Assembly: GCA_000690595.2 (NCBI GenBank)
Contig: JHUT02000004.1
Location: forward strand, 1-64,000
Source: Natrinema mahii
GTDB lineage: Archaea; Halobacteriota; Halobacteria; Halobacteriales; Natrialbaceae
Reading direction: 5' to 3'
DNA: 64,000 nt
This document shows positions 8,483 to 16,027 of the stretch, piece by piece (the first letter of the stretch is position 1; each line of letters starts with the position of its first letter). Under the pieces are notes generated by a model that saw only the letters and a list, made by a program, of their open reading frames with translations, searched no databases and was not told the DNA's origin. A program made the position numbers and the translations under genes.

Positions 8483-8998
8483 ATGGCCCTCGGCTCGACG
8501 CCCGACTGGTTCCACATCAGCGACGACGAGGACGTCGTCTGGGAGAGCCGTCCCCATCCGGTCACGATGGGAACGCGACTCCCGGTCGGGATCGCGATCG
8601 CGATCGCGGGGTTTCTCCTCGCCGGCTGGAGCGGGACCGACGGCGTCGGGACCCTGACGATCCTCGGCGTTCTCGTAACCGTCGTCGGCGCGGCCGTCGC
8701 CGGTGCCCGCTATCTCCGCTGGACGAACACCCGCTACGTCATCACCTCGACGGAACTCTACAAGAAACGCGGCGTCGTCTCCAGGGACGTCACCCAGTTC
8801 CGGCTCGAGCGGGTCCAGAACACCAGCCTCCGCCAGTCGTGGATCGGGCGCACGCTCGGGTACGGCGACCTGACGGTCTACACCGCGGGCTCGGGCGAAC
8901 CGGAGCTGACCTTCGAGCGGGTGCCCAGTCCTGAGCGGGCCAGCAGCCGGCTCAGCGACCAGCTCGAGGCCGTCGCGACCGACGAGTCGACCGTCTGA
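8483..8998 (+). CDS. PH-domain membrane protein (bPH2/DUF304-like)
   Basis: A 171-residue membrane protein. Two helices at about 32-50 and 57-78 are followed by a bacterial PH-like domain (80-160) with the signature 'NTRYVITSTELYKKRGVVSRD', 'LERVQNTSLRQSWIGRTLGYGDL' and 'ELTFERVPSPE'. This resembles YdbT/DUF304 proteins, which have been implicated in membrane or envelope homeostasis; the function here is unknown. A TATA-like element (TAGCTTTACGG, near 8446-8456) precedes the ATG. It diverges from lipA. Confidence 0.85.
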   Translation: MALGSTPDWFHISDDEDVVWESRPHPVTMGTRLPVGIAIAIAGFLLAGWSGTDGVGTLTILGVLVTVVGAAVAGARYLRWTNTRYVITSTELYKKRGVVSRDVTQFRLERVQNTSLRQSWIGRTLGYGDLTVYTAGSGEPELTFERVPSPERASSRLSDQLEAVATDESTV

Positions 8999-9021
8999 TA
9001 CGGTCTCCTGTACGTCATTGC

Positions 9022-9054
9022 CGGTGGGACCGCGACCGCCCTGCGGTCCCACCG
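9022..9054. terminator. Strong hairpin after the PH-domain gene
   Basis: Perfect 12-bp stem (CGGTGGGACCGC / GCGGTCCCACCG) with a 9-nt loop, 24 nt downstream of the stop codon. No clear T-run follows, so the terminator role is an inference from position. Confidence 0.55.
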
Positions 9055-9123
9055 GGACAGCGGTACAGCAAACCGTCTGAGGACCACAAAACCCATTATT
9101 GCGGGCCCGGGAGCCACGATACG

Positions 9124-9720
9124 ATGTCGACGACTCAAACGGCGTCCGGCGAACCCGCGGTATCGAGCCGCTCGAGCATCGCGGCGAGTGCAGGCGTCGG
9201 CGTCCTGACGGCCGCGATCGGCTATCTCGTCACCGCCCTGCTGATCGGGAACGAGGTCCGCGAGCGGTTCGGCGATGGCGTCGCCGACTGGCAGGGCGCT
9301 GCCTGGTACTTCTACGAGGCCCACATGGTCGACGTGGAAGTCACCGGGCAGGTCGGCTCGGTCGGCGGGACCGACACGCTCGATCTCATCGTGCAAACGG
9401 GCGGAACCGCGGACCTGCTGTACGTCGTGGTCCCGCTCGCGCTGGTCGCGGCCGGGGCGGGGCTGGCCGTCCGGCTGGGGGCGAGCGAACTCGGCGACGC
9501 CATCACCATCGGTATCCCGGTGATGATCGGCTACTCGGTGGTGCTGAGCGTCGGCGCGGTCGCCGCCGAGTCGACGGCCGAGGTGTCGGCGTTCGGGATC
9601 GAAGCGACGCGGACGATCGCGCCGGCGCTCGTGCCCGCAGTCCTCCTCGGCGGCGTGATCTACCCGCTCGTCTTCGCGACGCTCGGGGCCGCGATCGCGA
9701 CGGTCCTCGAGTCGCGGTAG
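9124..9720 (+). CDS. Conserved haloarchaeal membrane protein
   Basis: A 198-residue polytopic membrane protein with predicted helices at about 20-42, 98-120, 131-152 and 168-194. A soluble region between the first two contains 'WQGAAWYFYEAHMVDVEVTGQVG' and is probably extracytoplasmic. It has no catalytic motif, and I do not recognise a named function. It stands between the PH-domain gene and the helicase gene, on the same strand as both, with its own upstream hairpin and a 54-nt gap downstream. Confidence 0.75.
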   Translation: MSTTQTASGEPAVSSRSSIAASAGVGVLTAAIGYLVTALLIGNEVRERFGDGVADWQGAAWYFYEAHMVDVEVTGQVGSVGGTDTLDLIVQTGGTADLLYVVVPLALVAAGAGLAVRLGASELGDAITIGIPVMIGYSVVLSVGAVAAESTAEVSAFGIEATRTIAPALVPAVLLGGVIYPLVFATLGAAIATVLESR

Positions 9721-9774
9721 CTGGAGACGACTCGAAGGAAACGCCTTTGACCCGCCGCTTCTCCTGTCCGTGTG

Positions 9775-12141
9775 ATGGAGGTCGCCGAGGTTCTCCCCGA
9801 GTTCGCCGATGCCTTCGCCTTCGAGGAGTTCAACCGCATGCAACGCGAGGCTCTACCGGCCTTGCTCGAGTCGTCGGAGAACGTGGTCGCGAGCGCGCCG
9901 ACGGCCTCGGGGAAGACGGCGCTTGCGGAACTGGCGATCTGTAAGGCCTTAGCCGACGGCGGCACCGCGCTGTTTATCGCCCCGATGCGGGCGCTGACCA
10001 ACGAGAAAGAAGACGACTGGGACCGCTTCGAGGACCTGGAGTACTCGGTCTATGTCGTCACCGGCGAGCGCGATCTCAACCCCCGCCGCGCGCGCCGGGC
10101 TGACATCCTCGTGATGACTCCTGAGAAACTGGACTCGGCGACCCGCAAACACGACTCCCGGCGCTACGACTTCGTCACCGACATCGACGTCTGCGTCATC
10201 GACGAGGTCCACCTGCTGGACGCGGACCGACGGGGATCGGTACTCGAGGTGACGATCTCCCGGCTGCGCCGGCTCTGTGACCCCCGCATCGTCGCGCTGT
10301 CGGCGACGATGCCTAACGTCGACGACGTGGCGGCGTGGCTCGACGCCCCCGAGGAGGCCACCTTCGAGTTCGGCGACGAGTACCGGCCCGTCGATCTCAA
10401 ATCGGGCGTCAAGACCTACACTCACGGCGACAACGCCTTCGCGGACAAGTACCGCCGGCTCTACCGGGCGCTGGACCTCGCCGAACCCCACCTCCGGGAG
10501 GACGGCCAGGCGCTGGTCTTCGTCTCCTCGAGACAGGACACCGTGCAGGCGGCCAAGAAAGCCAGAGACGAGATCGCCGAACGCGATATTTCGATGGGTG
10601 TCCGGGGGGACTACGATTTCCACACCGATCTGAAAGAAGCGATCGACAACGACACCCTCCGGCAGTCGATCCTCGACGGCGTCGCCTTCCACCACGCGGG
10701 CCTCTCGAAGGAGGAACGGGACCTCGTCGAGGAGTGGTTCAAGCAGGGCCACATCGAACTCCTCTTCTCGACGTCGACGCTGGCGTGGGGCGTCAACCTG
10801 CCCGCTCGCTGTGTCGTGATCCGAGACACGAAGTACCACGACCCCCTCGAGGGCGAGGTCGACATGAGCCCGCTCGACGTCCTCCAGATGCTCGGCCGCG
10901 CCGGCCGCCCGGGCTACGACGACGTCGGTTACGGTTGGGTGATCTGTGACTCGGCTGAGGCCGACAAGTACCGCCGCCTGCTCCGGGACGGCAAGGAGAT
11001 CGAGTCCCGGCTCGCCGAGAGCCTCGAGACGCATCTCAACGCCGAGATTGCGATGGGGACGATCACCGATCTCGAGGACGTGATGGACTGGCTCGAGACG
11101 ACCTTCTACTACGTCCGCGGCCAGTCCAAACCCGACGAGTACGACTTCCCGAACCTGCGCGAGCGGGTCCGGGACTGCCTCGAGGGGCTGGTCGAGCGCG
11201 GCTTCGTCGAGACCGGCGAGGACCTCTCGATCGAGGCGACGCCGCTTGGCGTGTTGACCTCGAAGTACTACCTCCGGCTGGACACGGCCGCTCGCTTCGC
11301 CGCCCTCTGTGATCGGGCCGAATCGGGCGAGATCACGGCCGCGGACGTCCTCGAGACGGTCGCGACCGCCGAGGAGTTCGACTCGGTGTCGGCCCGACAG
11401 GACGAACGCGACGCGATATCGGCGGTGTTGGTCGGCGAGGACACCGACGACCTCGACGCGGGCGAGCGGAAGGTCCTCGCAATCTTGCGCGGGGCGGCGA
11501 GCGGTTCGACGCCGGCGGAACTGCGCAGCGACGCGTGGGCCATTCGGCGCAACGCGACCCGGCTCGTCTCCGCGCTGGGGGCCTTCCTCGATCGGTTCGT
11601 CGGCCCCCACGCCGCGAACCTCGCACGGCGGGTCGAGGCCCGCATCGAGAACGGCGTCGCCGAGGACGCGGTCGGGCTCACCGCCATCGACGGCGTCGGG
11701 CCGGGCCGCGCGAGCAAACTCGCGAAAGAGGGGCTGTCGACGCCCGGCGACGTCGCCGACGCCGGCGTCGAGGGGCTGATCGACGCCGGCCTCTCGGAGG
11801 GCGTCGCCGAGCGCGTCGCCGAGGGCGCGGGATCGCTGCCCGCCCTCGAGATCGACTGGGGACAGTTCCCCGAGACCGTCGCGACGGGGGAAAACGAGGT
11901 CCGCGAAGTGACGATCAGAAACGTCGGGGAGCCGGCCCGCGCGGGGATTCGAGTGACGGTCAACGGTGTTGAAATGACCGGTTCGAACACTTACCTGCGC
12001 GACGCGGAGACCGTTCCAGTCGGCGTCTTCGGTGCCGACGCGGACGAACTCGAGTTCACCGTCAGCGTCGCCTTCCCGGAGGAGCCGCTGGTACCGATCA
12101 CGGCGAGTCGGACGGTCGACGTTCGCTATAGTAGCCATTGA
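9775..12141 (+). CDS. Hel308-like superfamily 2 DNA helicase
   Basis: A 788-residue ATP-dependent helicase of the Ski2/Hel308 type, probably acting on stalled replication forks. It has a Q-like region 'FNRMQREALPALLESSENVV', Walker A SAPTASGKTAL (residues ~40-50), motif Ib 'MTPEKLD', motif II CVIDEVHLLD, motif III LSATMPN and motif VI 'QMLGRAGRPGYD'. Then come winged-helix and ratchet regions, a helix-hairpin-helix near 640-690 ('LTAIDGVGPGRASKLAKEG') and an extra C-terminal beta-rich domain. The ATG at 9775 is preferred to an overlapping GTG 3 nt earlier. The last four codons and the stop lie inside an 86-bp MITE-like element, so the natural C-terminus may have been altered. Confidence 0.88.
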   Translation: MEVAEVLPEFADAFAFEEFNRMQREALPALLESSENVVASAPTASGKTALAELAICKALADGGTALFIAPMRALTNEKEDDWDRFEDLEYSVYVVTGERDLNPRRARRADILVMTPEKLDSATRKHDSRRYDFVTDIDVCVIDEVHLLDADRRGSVLEVTISRLRRLCDPRIVALSATMPNVDDVAAWLDAPEEATFEFGDEYRPVDLKSGVKTYTHGDNAFADKYRRLYRALDLAEPHLREDGQALVFVSSRQDTVQAAKKARDEIAERDISMGVRGDYDFHTDLKEAIDNDTLRQSILDGVAFHHAGLSKEERDLVEEWFKQGHIELLFSTSTLAWGVNLPARCVVIRDTKYHDPLEGEVDMSPLDVLQMLGRAGRPGYDDVGYGWVICDSAEADKYRRLLRDGKEIESRLAESLETHLNAEIAMGTITDLEDVMDWLETTFYYVRGQSKPDEYDFPNLRERVRDCLEGLVERGFVETGEDLSIEATPLGVLTSKYYLRLDTAARFAALCDRAESGEITAADVLETVATAEEFDSVSARQDERDAISAVLVGEDTDDLDAGERKVLAILRGAASGSTPAELRSDAWAIRRNATRLVSALGAFLDRFVGPHAANLARRVEARIENGVAEDAVGLTAIDGVGPGRASKLAKEGLSTPGDVADAGVEGLIDAGLSEGVAERVAEGAGSLPALEIDWGQFPETVATGENEVREVTIRNVGEPARAGIRVTVNGVEMTGSNTYLRDAETVPVGVFGADADELEFTVSVAFPEEPLVPITASRTVDVRYSSH

Positions 12142-12211
12142 AACGAGTCACACACTGATCGCGACGCTATCGTGCGATCAGGTGTGCAATGACTTTCAGT
12201 GGCTACTATAG
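12126..12211 (+). mobile_element. 86-bp MITE-like palindrome, copy 1
   Basis: It begins CTATAGTAGCC and ends GGCTACTATAG, with TGAAA next to the left end and TTTCA next to the right end. The interior has CACTGATCGC and GCGATCAGGTG as a second inverted pair, so nearly the whole element can fold on itself. It supplies the stop codon of the upstream helicase gene. No open reading frame is inside. Confidence 0.9.
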
Positions 12212-12234
12212 GGGAGTGCGACGGCGGGGTACCG

Positions 12235-12891
12235 TTACGCGGCGGCAGTGAGCGCGAGCAGCCGATCCCGGAGCGCCGCGGGCGAGTCGACGACCGCGTC
12301 GGCCCGCGAGCGGTCGATGTCGCCGTGGGCAGCGATCCGGTAGGCGACGACGGTCGCGCCCGCTCTGTCACCGGCTTCGATCCCGTTTTCGGAGTCCTCG
12401 ACGACGACGCACTCCGCAGTCGGGACGCCGAGTTCGGCGGCCGCGTACTCGAAGATGTCGGGCGCGGGCTTGCTCGCCGCGTCGATATCGTCGGCGCTGA
12501 TCACGCGGTCGAACGCCCCCTCGAGGTCGAAGCGCTCTACGACCATGTCGATCCAGTCGTGGGGCGACGAGGACACGAGCGCCGTGTCGACCCCACGGTC
12601 GTCCAGGTCCGCGAGCAGGTCGTGGAGACCGTCCAGCAGGGCGGCCCGCTCGGTGTAGATCCCCTCGGCAGCAGCCTCGAAGCGTGCGACGAACGCCTCG
12701 CGGGAGATCGCCGTCCCGTACTCGGCCTCGAGGTAGTCGTAGATCTCGCGGAAATTCATCCCGCTGGTCTCGGCCAGGTCGACCTCGGCGTCGGGGACGG
12801 TCGCGGGAAAGATTTCCTCGCGCTCGAACTCGACCCAGTAGTCCTCGCTATCGACCAACACACCGTCCATATCGAACAGCACTGCGTTCAT
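12235..12891 (-). CDS. HAD-superfamily hydrolase (phosphatase/beta-phosphoglucomutase-like)
   Basis: A 218-residue HAD hydrolase. Motif I is FDMDGVLVDSE at the N-terminus, motif II VSSSP near residue 100, the conserved Lys lies in 'AASKPAPDIFEYAA' and motif IV is 'VVVEDSENGIEAGDRAG'. The helical cap between motif I and motif II marks a subclass I (beta-PGM/phosphoglycolate phosphatase-like) enzyme. The substrate cannot be told. I start at the ATG giving MNAVLFDMDG. A longer frame would add 14 residues without family character. It is convergent with the helicase gene across the MITE. Confidence 0.9.
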   Translation of the reverse strand: MNAVLFDMDGVLVDSEDYWVEFEREEIFPATVPDAEVDLAETSGMNFREIYDYLEAEYGTAISREAFVARFEAAAEGIYTERAALLDGLHDLLADLDDRGVDTALVSSSPHDWIDMVVERFDLEGAFDRVISADDIDAASKPAPDIFEYAAAELGVPTAECVVVEDSENGIEAGDRAGATVVAYRIAAHGDIDRSRADAVVDSPAALRDRLLALTAAA

Positions 12892-12981
12892 GTGGGGCAG
12901 GCTACCCGGTCGGGACGGATAGCCGTTTGGCACGAAGCGGTGAGCCGTCCGCTACCTGCCCCGACTCCGTCATGCAGTGGC

Positions 12982-13030
12982 GCGTGCTGTGTCGTGGCGA
13001 GCAAACGCGAGCCACGGCTCGACAGCACGC
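12982..13030. repeat. Long stem-loop between HAD and DJ-1 genes
   Basis: Inverted repeat: GCGTGCTGT plus GTCGTGGC on the left, GCCACGGCTCGACAGCACGC on the right, around a short loop with AGCAAACGCGAG. It lies between two co-directional minus-strand genes and is followed at 13081-13101 by a second perfect hairpin. It could be an RNA processing or termination structure, or a remnant of a dispersed haloarchaeal repeat. Confidence 0.6.
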
Positions 13031-13080
13031 GAGGGACGAGTGAGCGACTGAAAGGAGCGAGCGAGTCGGCTGGGGAGGGT

Positions 13081-13101
13081 GTGGCAACTCACTGTTGCCA
13101 C
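13081..13101. terminator. Perfect 8-bp hairpin downstream of the DJ-1 gene
   Basis: GTGGCAAC, loop TCACT, GTTGCCAC. It lies 57 nt beyond the stop of the minus-strand DJ-1/PfpI gene, a reasonable position for a terminator, but there is no clear T-tract on the minus strand. Confidence 0.45.
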
Positions 13102-13158
13102 GATAGCAGTACGCTTCTCGAGTTCGGTACACGTCGATCACGGGTCACAACGACTCCA

Positions 13159-13758
13159 TCACTGGGAACCGTACACGGTCCCCCGCCGTTCGTGGGCCAT
13201 CTCCGCGGCCACCGCCTCGGCAACGTCGACACCGAACTCCCGCTCGAGCAGCCACAGCGCCAGATCGATCCCCGAGGTCACGCCGCCGGCGGTAACGACG
13301 TCGCCGTCGTCGACGACGCGTTCGTCGACCACGGTCGCCGCGGTGGCCGCCAGATCGTCCCGCGCGTCGGGGTGGGTCGCGGCCGGTCGGCCCTCGAGGA
13401 TCCCGGCCGCGGAAAGCACCATCGCGCCGGTACAGACCGAGGCGATCGTCGCCCCGTCGTCGGACCGCTCGCGGACGGCGGTCGGCAGCGCCCCGTCGTC
13501 GACGACCCCCCGGACGCCGCCCTCGGTCGTCCAGCCGCCGCCGGGAACGAGCAGCAGGTCCGGCCGCCCCAGCGTCCCGTCCGGTTCGACGCGGCAGTCG
13601 TGACTCGCCCGCACGAGGTCCGTCTCCGCGAGGGTCACGAGTCGCGTCTCGAGCGACGCGCCGGCTCGGGCCCCGTTCCGGAGGACCTCGTACGGACCGA
13701 TCGCGTCGAGTTCGTCGAAGCCGTCGAACAGCACGATTTCGGCAGCGATGTCGGCCAT
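13159..13758 (-). CDS. DJ-1/PfpI family protein
   Basis: A 199-residue class I glutamine-amidotransferase-fold protein of the DJ-1/PfpI family. The nucleophilic elbow is 'TIASVCTGAMVLSAAGIL' with the Cys preceded by the conserved Ser-Val. 'IVLFDGFDELDAIGPYEVL' at the N-terminus and the downstream 'THPDARDDLAA' and 'TAGGVTSGIDLALWLLE' resemble the isonitrile hydratase/ThiJ branch. No DNA-binding domain is fused, so it is more likely an enzyme or stress protein than a regulator. The exact reaction is not deducible from sequence. Confidence 0.87.
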   Translation of the reverse strand: MADIAAEIVLFDGFDELDAIGPYEVLRNGARAGASLETRLVTLAETDLVRASHDCRVEPDGTLGRPDLLLVPGGGWTTEGGVRGVVDDGALPTAVRERSDDGATIASVCTGAMVLSAAGILEGRPAATHPDARDDLAATAATVVDERVVDDGDVVTAGGVTSGIDLALWLLEREFGVDVAEAVAAEMAHERRGTVYGSQ

Positions 13759-13950
13759 GTGCCGTCGTCGGCGTCGGCGGGCAAATCCGTTGTGTCTCCG
13801 GCGACCGTCGCCGAGCGTCCCCCGTGATTGCCAGCGACGGCCCGTCGGTCGGCCCGCTCGAGGCGGCGGCGCGTGTCGCGCGACGCGCCGTCCCGTCGTC
13901 GCGGCGGGGCCGCCGGGTGTCGGTCGACGCCCCGGCGTTCGAGTCGCGTT

Positions 13951-14034
13951 AAACCGGTCGCAAACGGGCGAAAACGTCGGTCAAACGCCCGAAAACCGCA
14001 GTAAAACGCGTTCACGGCGGTACCCCTTCAAGTG
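13951..14034 (+). promoter_or_regulatory. Phased A-tract promoter of the first secreted-protein gene
   Basis: Short A-runs start at 13951, 13962, 13971, 13983, 13992 and 14003, spaced 9-12 nt, close to one helical turn. They are followed by CGGCGGTACC and a TATA-like TTCAAGT (14028-14034) about 27 nt before the ATG at 14056. The same arrangement recurs before other genes of this cluster. Confidence 0.6.
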
Positions 14035-14055
14035 CGTCGACCCACCGAGAATCGG

Positions 14056-14553
14056 ATGCAAGCTATGAACCGAACGACCATCATCGCAGTCGCACTCGCC
14101 GCATTGATCGCAGCCACCGGGTTCGCCGCCGCGGCGCCCGGCTCCGCTCCCGTGTCCGTAGACACGGGCGCGGACAGTACCGACGACCACCCTGCGAACG
14201 ACCACGCAGGGTCCGCGGACGACCGCGACAACGGCAGCGAGAACGGGGCCGCCGGCGCTGACGACCGGAACGGGCAGGGCCCCGCCGTCGACCTGCCCGA
14301 GCAGGTCCCCGACCACGTCTCCGCGATCCACGACCGCATCTCGTCGTTCCTGAGCGGCGACCTCGAGACCTCGCTGGGCGACGCGATCAGCGACGTGACG
14401 CCGGACGACGAGGACGCTACCGACGAAGATGACACGACCGAGAGCGGTGACGACGCCGACGAGAGCGACGCCACCGACGAGGACGGCGACGCTGACGAAG
14501 ACAGCACCGGCGACGAACGGCCCGACGAGGGCGACGACTCGAGCGACGAATAG
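14056..14553 (+). CDS. Secreted acidic protein, pair member A
   Basis: A 165-residue protein with an N-terminal signal peptide (MNRTTIIAVALAALIAATGFAAA, if started 3 codons in). An Asp/Asn-rich segment follows, then a compact core 'VDLPEQVPDHVSAIHDRISSFL' to 'LGDAISDVTP', then about 45 residues made almost only of Asp, Glu, Thr and Ser. The core resembles that of the small secreted protein at 15671, so the two are probably paralogues. The TATA-like TTCAAGT favours the ATG at 14056; ATG 14065 is the alternative. It is co-transcribed with the membrane protein 24 nt downstream. Function unknown. Confidence 0.7.
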   Translation: MQAMNRTTIIAVALAALIAATGFAAAAPGSAPVSVDTGADSTDDHPANDHAGSADDRDNGSENGAAGADDRNGQGPAVDLPEQVPDHVSAIHDRISSFLSGDLETSLGDAISDVTPDDEDATDEDDTTESGDDADESDATDEDGDADEDSTGDERPDEGDDSSDE

Positions 14554-14577
14554 ACCGCCCGATAACGCTACACACCT

Positions 14578-14952
14578 ATGCCCCCATTCGCGCAGCCGGC
14601 CCCGATCGGACTCGAGGACCGACTGCTGGCGTTCGCCGTGAGCCTGCTGGTCGGCGGCGCGGCCCTCCAGGCCGGCACCTACGTCGTCGCCGAGACCCGC
14701 GACTACGGCCACGCGGTACTGACCGCGCTGCTGGCCGCCCTCGCCTGGGCGGTCCTCGAGGCGGTGCCGCTGCTCGGCGGCCTGCTGGCGATCGTCTCCT
14801 GGGTCGCGGTCGTCAAGTGGCGCTACGACCTCGGCTGGCTCCGGTCGGCCGGGGTCGGCGTCGCCGCCTGGGCGGCCGCGGTGGTCGTCCTCGCGGCCCT
14901 CGAGTTGCTCGGCATCGGCTCGGTGTCGGCGCTCGGCGTGCCGGGCACCTGA
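14578..14952 (+). CDS. Four-helix membrane protein, pair member B
   Basis: A 124-residue, almost wholly hydrophobic protein with four predicted membrane helices. It is homologous to the protein at 15194: both have a conserved 'DYGHAVLTALL/DYSHAFVTAIL' segment, 'PLLGGLLAIVSW/PLLGPILALIVW', a 'KWRYDLGW/NWRYPGGW' loop and a C-terminal 'ALGVPGT/AFGVPGV'. It lies 24 nt after the acidic secreted protein and is probably in its operon. There is no transport or enzyme signature; it may be a membrane partner of the secreted protein, which is inference. Confidence 0.75.
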   Translation: MPPFAQPAPIGLEDRLLAFAVSLLVGGAALQAGTYVVAETRDYGHAVLTALLAALAWAVLEAVPLLGGLLAIVSWVAVVKWRYDLGWLRSAGVGVAAWAAAVVVLAALELLGIGSVSALGVPGT

Positions 14953-14956
14953 ATCG

Positions 14957-15056
14957 CGCCCCCGCTGGCGTTTCCACCCCCGTCCCGCTGACGCCCCCTC
15001 CACTGCCCTGCTGACGCACCCTCCACCACCCCCGCTGACGCTTCTCCCGGACGCGC
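14957..15056. repeat. Four degenerate 23-bp pyrimidine-rich tandem repeats
   Basis: The motif GCTGACGC plus a C-rich tail starts at 14964 (GCTGGCG variant), 14987, 15010 and 15034, a spacing of 23, 23 and 24 nt. The best copies share GCTGACGC-CCCTCCAC. It lies immediately downstream of gene B, before the promoter of the next membrane protein. Confidence 0.75.
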
Positions 15057-15193
15057 CCGTCCACGGACCGCCGTACTGTGCAGGTGCCGGCTCGAGCTGG
15101 CGGTTCGAATCACGAGCCGCCTCGTTCACACTGCCCCGAATGCGACGGTTTCGATCGGTCCATTATACGTAGCTGGAGGCCGAACCGATCCGT

Positions 15194-15544
15194 ATGGTCT
15201 CCGTCATCGGCTCGTTCGTCGCGTTTCTGGTCGCACTGGTAGTCGGCGGGCTGGCGATCTACGCCAGCGCGCGGATCGTCGCCGACGTGGACGATTACTC
15301 GCACGCGTTCGTCACGGCGATCCTCGGCGGGTTCGCCTGGGGGCTGACCGCGTGGATCCCGCTTTTGGGCCCGATACTCGCCCTGATCGTCTGGGTCTGG
15401 GTGATCAACTGGCGCTACCCCGGCGGCTGGGGGGCGGCTGCGGCCATCGGGTTCATCGCCTGGCTCGCTGCGATCGCGATCCTGTTCGTCCTCAACGCCG
15501 TCTTCCAGCTCGGGGTCGGCGCGTTCGGCGTCCCGGGCGTGTGA
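15194..15544 (+). CDS. Four-helix membrane protein, paralogue of the 14578 gene
   Basis: A 116-residue hydrophobic protein with four predicted helices and no charged catalytic residues. It is aligned over its whole length with the neighbour at 14578 (shared DYxHA, PLLG, WRY and C-terminal FGVPG features). A TATA-like CATTATACG about 27 nt before the ATG suggests a leaderless, separately promoted transcript. It is followed 126 nt later by the small secreted protein at 15671, so the cluster contains two membrane/secreted pairs. Confidence 0.78.
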   Translation: MVSVIGSFVAFLVALVVGGLAIYASARIVADVDDYSHAFVTAILGGFAWGLTAWIPLLGPILALIVWVWVINWRYPGGWGAAAAIGFIAWLAAIAILFVLNAVFQLGVGAFGVPGV

Positions 15545-15594
15545 GCCCCTCGCTGCCGGCCGAGAGCGATCGATACCGGCCGCCGACGGTCGAT

Positions 15595-15648
15595 AACCGG
15601 CACAAATCGGCGCAAATCGGCGTCACCGACTGCCCGGTTGATGAGGGA
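15595..15648 (+). promoter_or_regulatory. A-tract promoter of the small secreted protein
   Basis: Direct repeats CAAATCGGCG start at 15603 and 15613 (10-nt spacing), followed by TCACCGACTGCCCGG and a GTTGATGAG box. This closely parallels the element at 18538, which has AAATCGG repeats, then TACCAACTGTCCGG and GATTAAGTG. Confidence 0.6.
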
Positions 15649-15670
15649 AAGCGACCACGCTCGAGCCGTG

Positions 15671-15916
15671 ATGCAACGACCGATACTCACGATCGCAGTG
15701 GCACTACTCCTCCTCGTCGGCGCGACCGGTGTCGCGGCGGCCCAACCCGCAGACGGCCCGCCGAACGACATGCCGGACCCCGTTCCGGAGTTCGTCGCCG
15801 ACCTCCTCGGAGCGATCACCGACTTCCTCGGCGGTGTCCTCGAGGCCGTCGGCGCGGCCGTCCGGAGCGTCACGCCCGGTAACGGGGTGGCCGTCCCGAA
15901 CGGGATTTCCGGGTGA
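15671..15916 (+). CDS. Small secreted protein, paralogue of the 14056 core
   Basis: An 81-residue protein with a signal peptide (MQRPILTIAVALLLLVGATG, cleavage after about AAAQ) and a mature part of about 55 residues: 'NDMPDPVPEFVADLLGAITDFL', 'GGVLEAVGAAVRSVTP' and a short Gly/Val tail. The mature part matches the core of the 14056 protein (xxPxxVPxxV, FLxGxLE, VTP) but lacks its acidic tail. The amphipathic, Gly-spaced helix could be membrane-active, but there is no evidence beyond composition. The ATG at 15671 is the one placed directly before the signal peptide. Confidence 0.7.
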   Translation: MQRPILTIAVALLLLVGATGVAAAQPADGPPNDMPDPVPEFVADLLGAITDFLGGVLEAVGAAVRSVTPGNGVAVPNGISG

Positions 15917-16027
15917 CATTCGGCCGATACGTTCTGGCGAGATCCGGCGTATACTCCCGACTCAGGATATTATGGGCCGATATTCGACATCCGTATGTTT
16001 TAACCGAGCTGGGAAGTATCGACTCGT

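Noticed and set aside
13951-14010. Regular A-tract spacing as a CRISPR array
   Set aside because: The repeat unit is only about 10 nt with no long spacers and no cas genes; it is better read as promoter DNA.
15103-15118. GCGGTTCGAATCACG as a possible tRNA T-loop
   Set aside because: The 5-bp stem does not form and no other tRNA arms are present.
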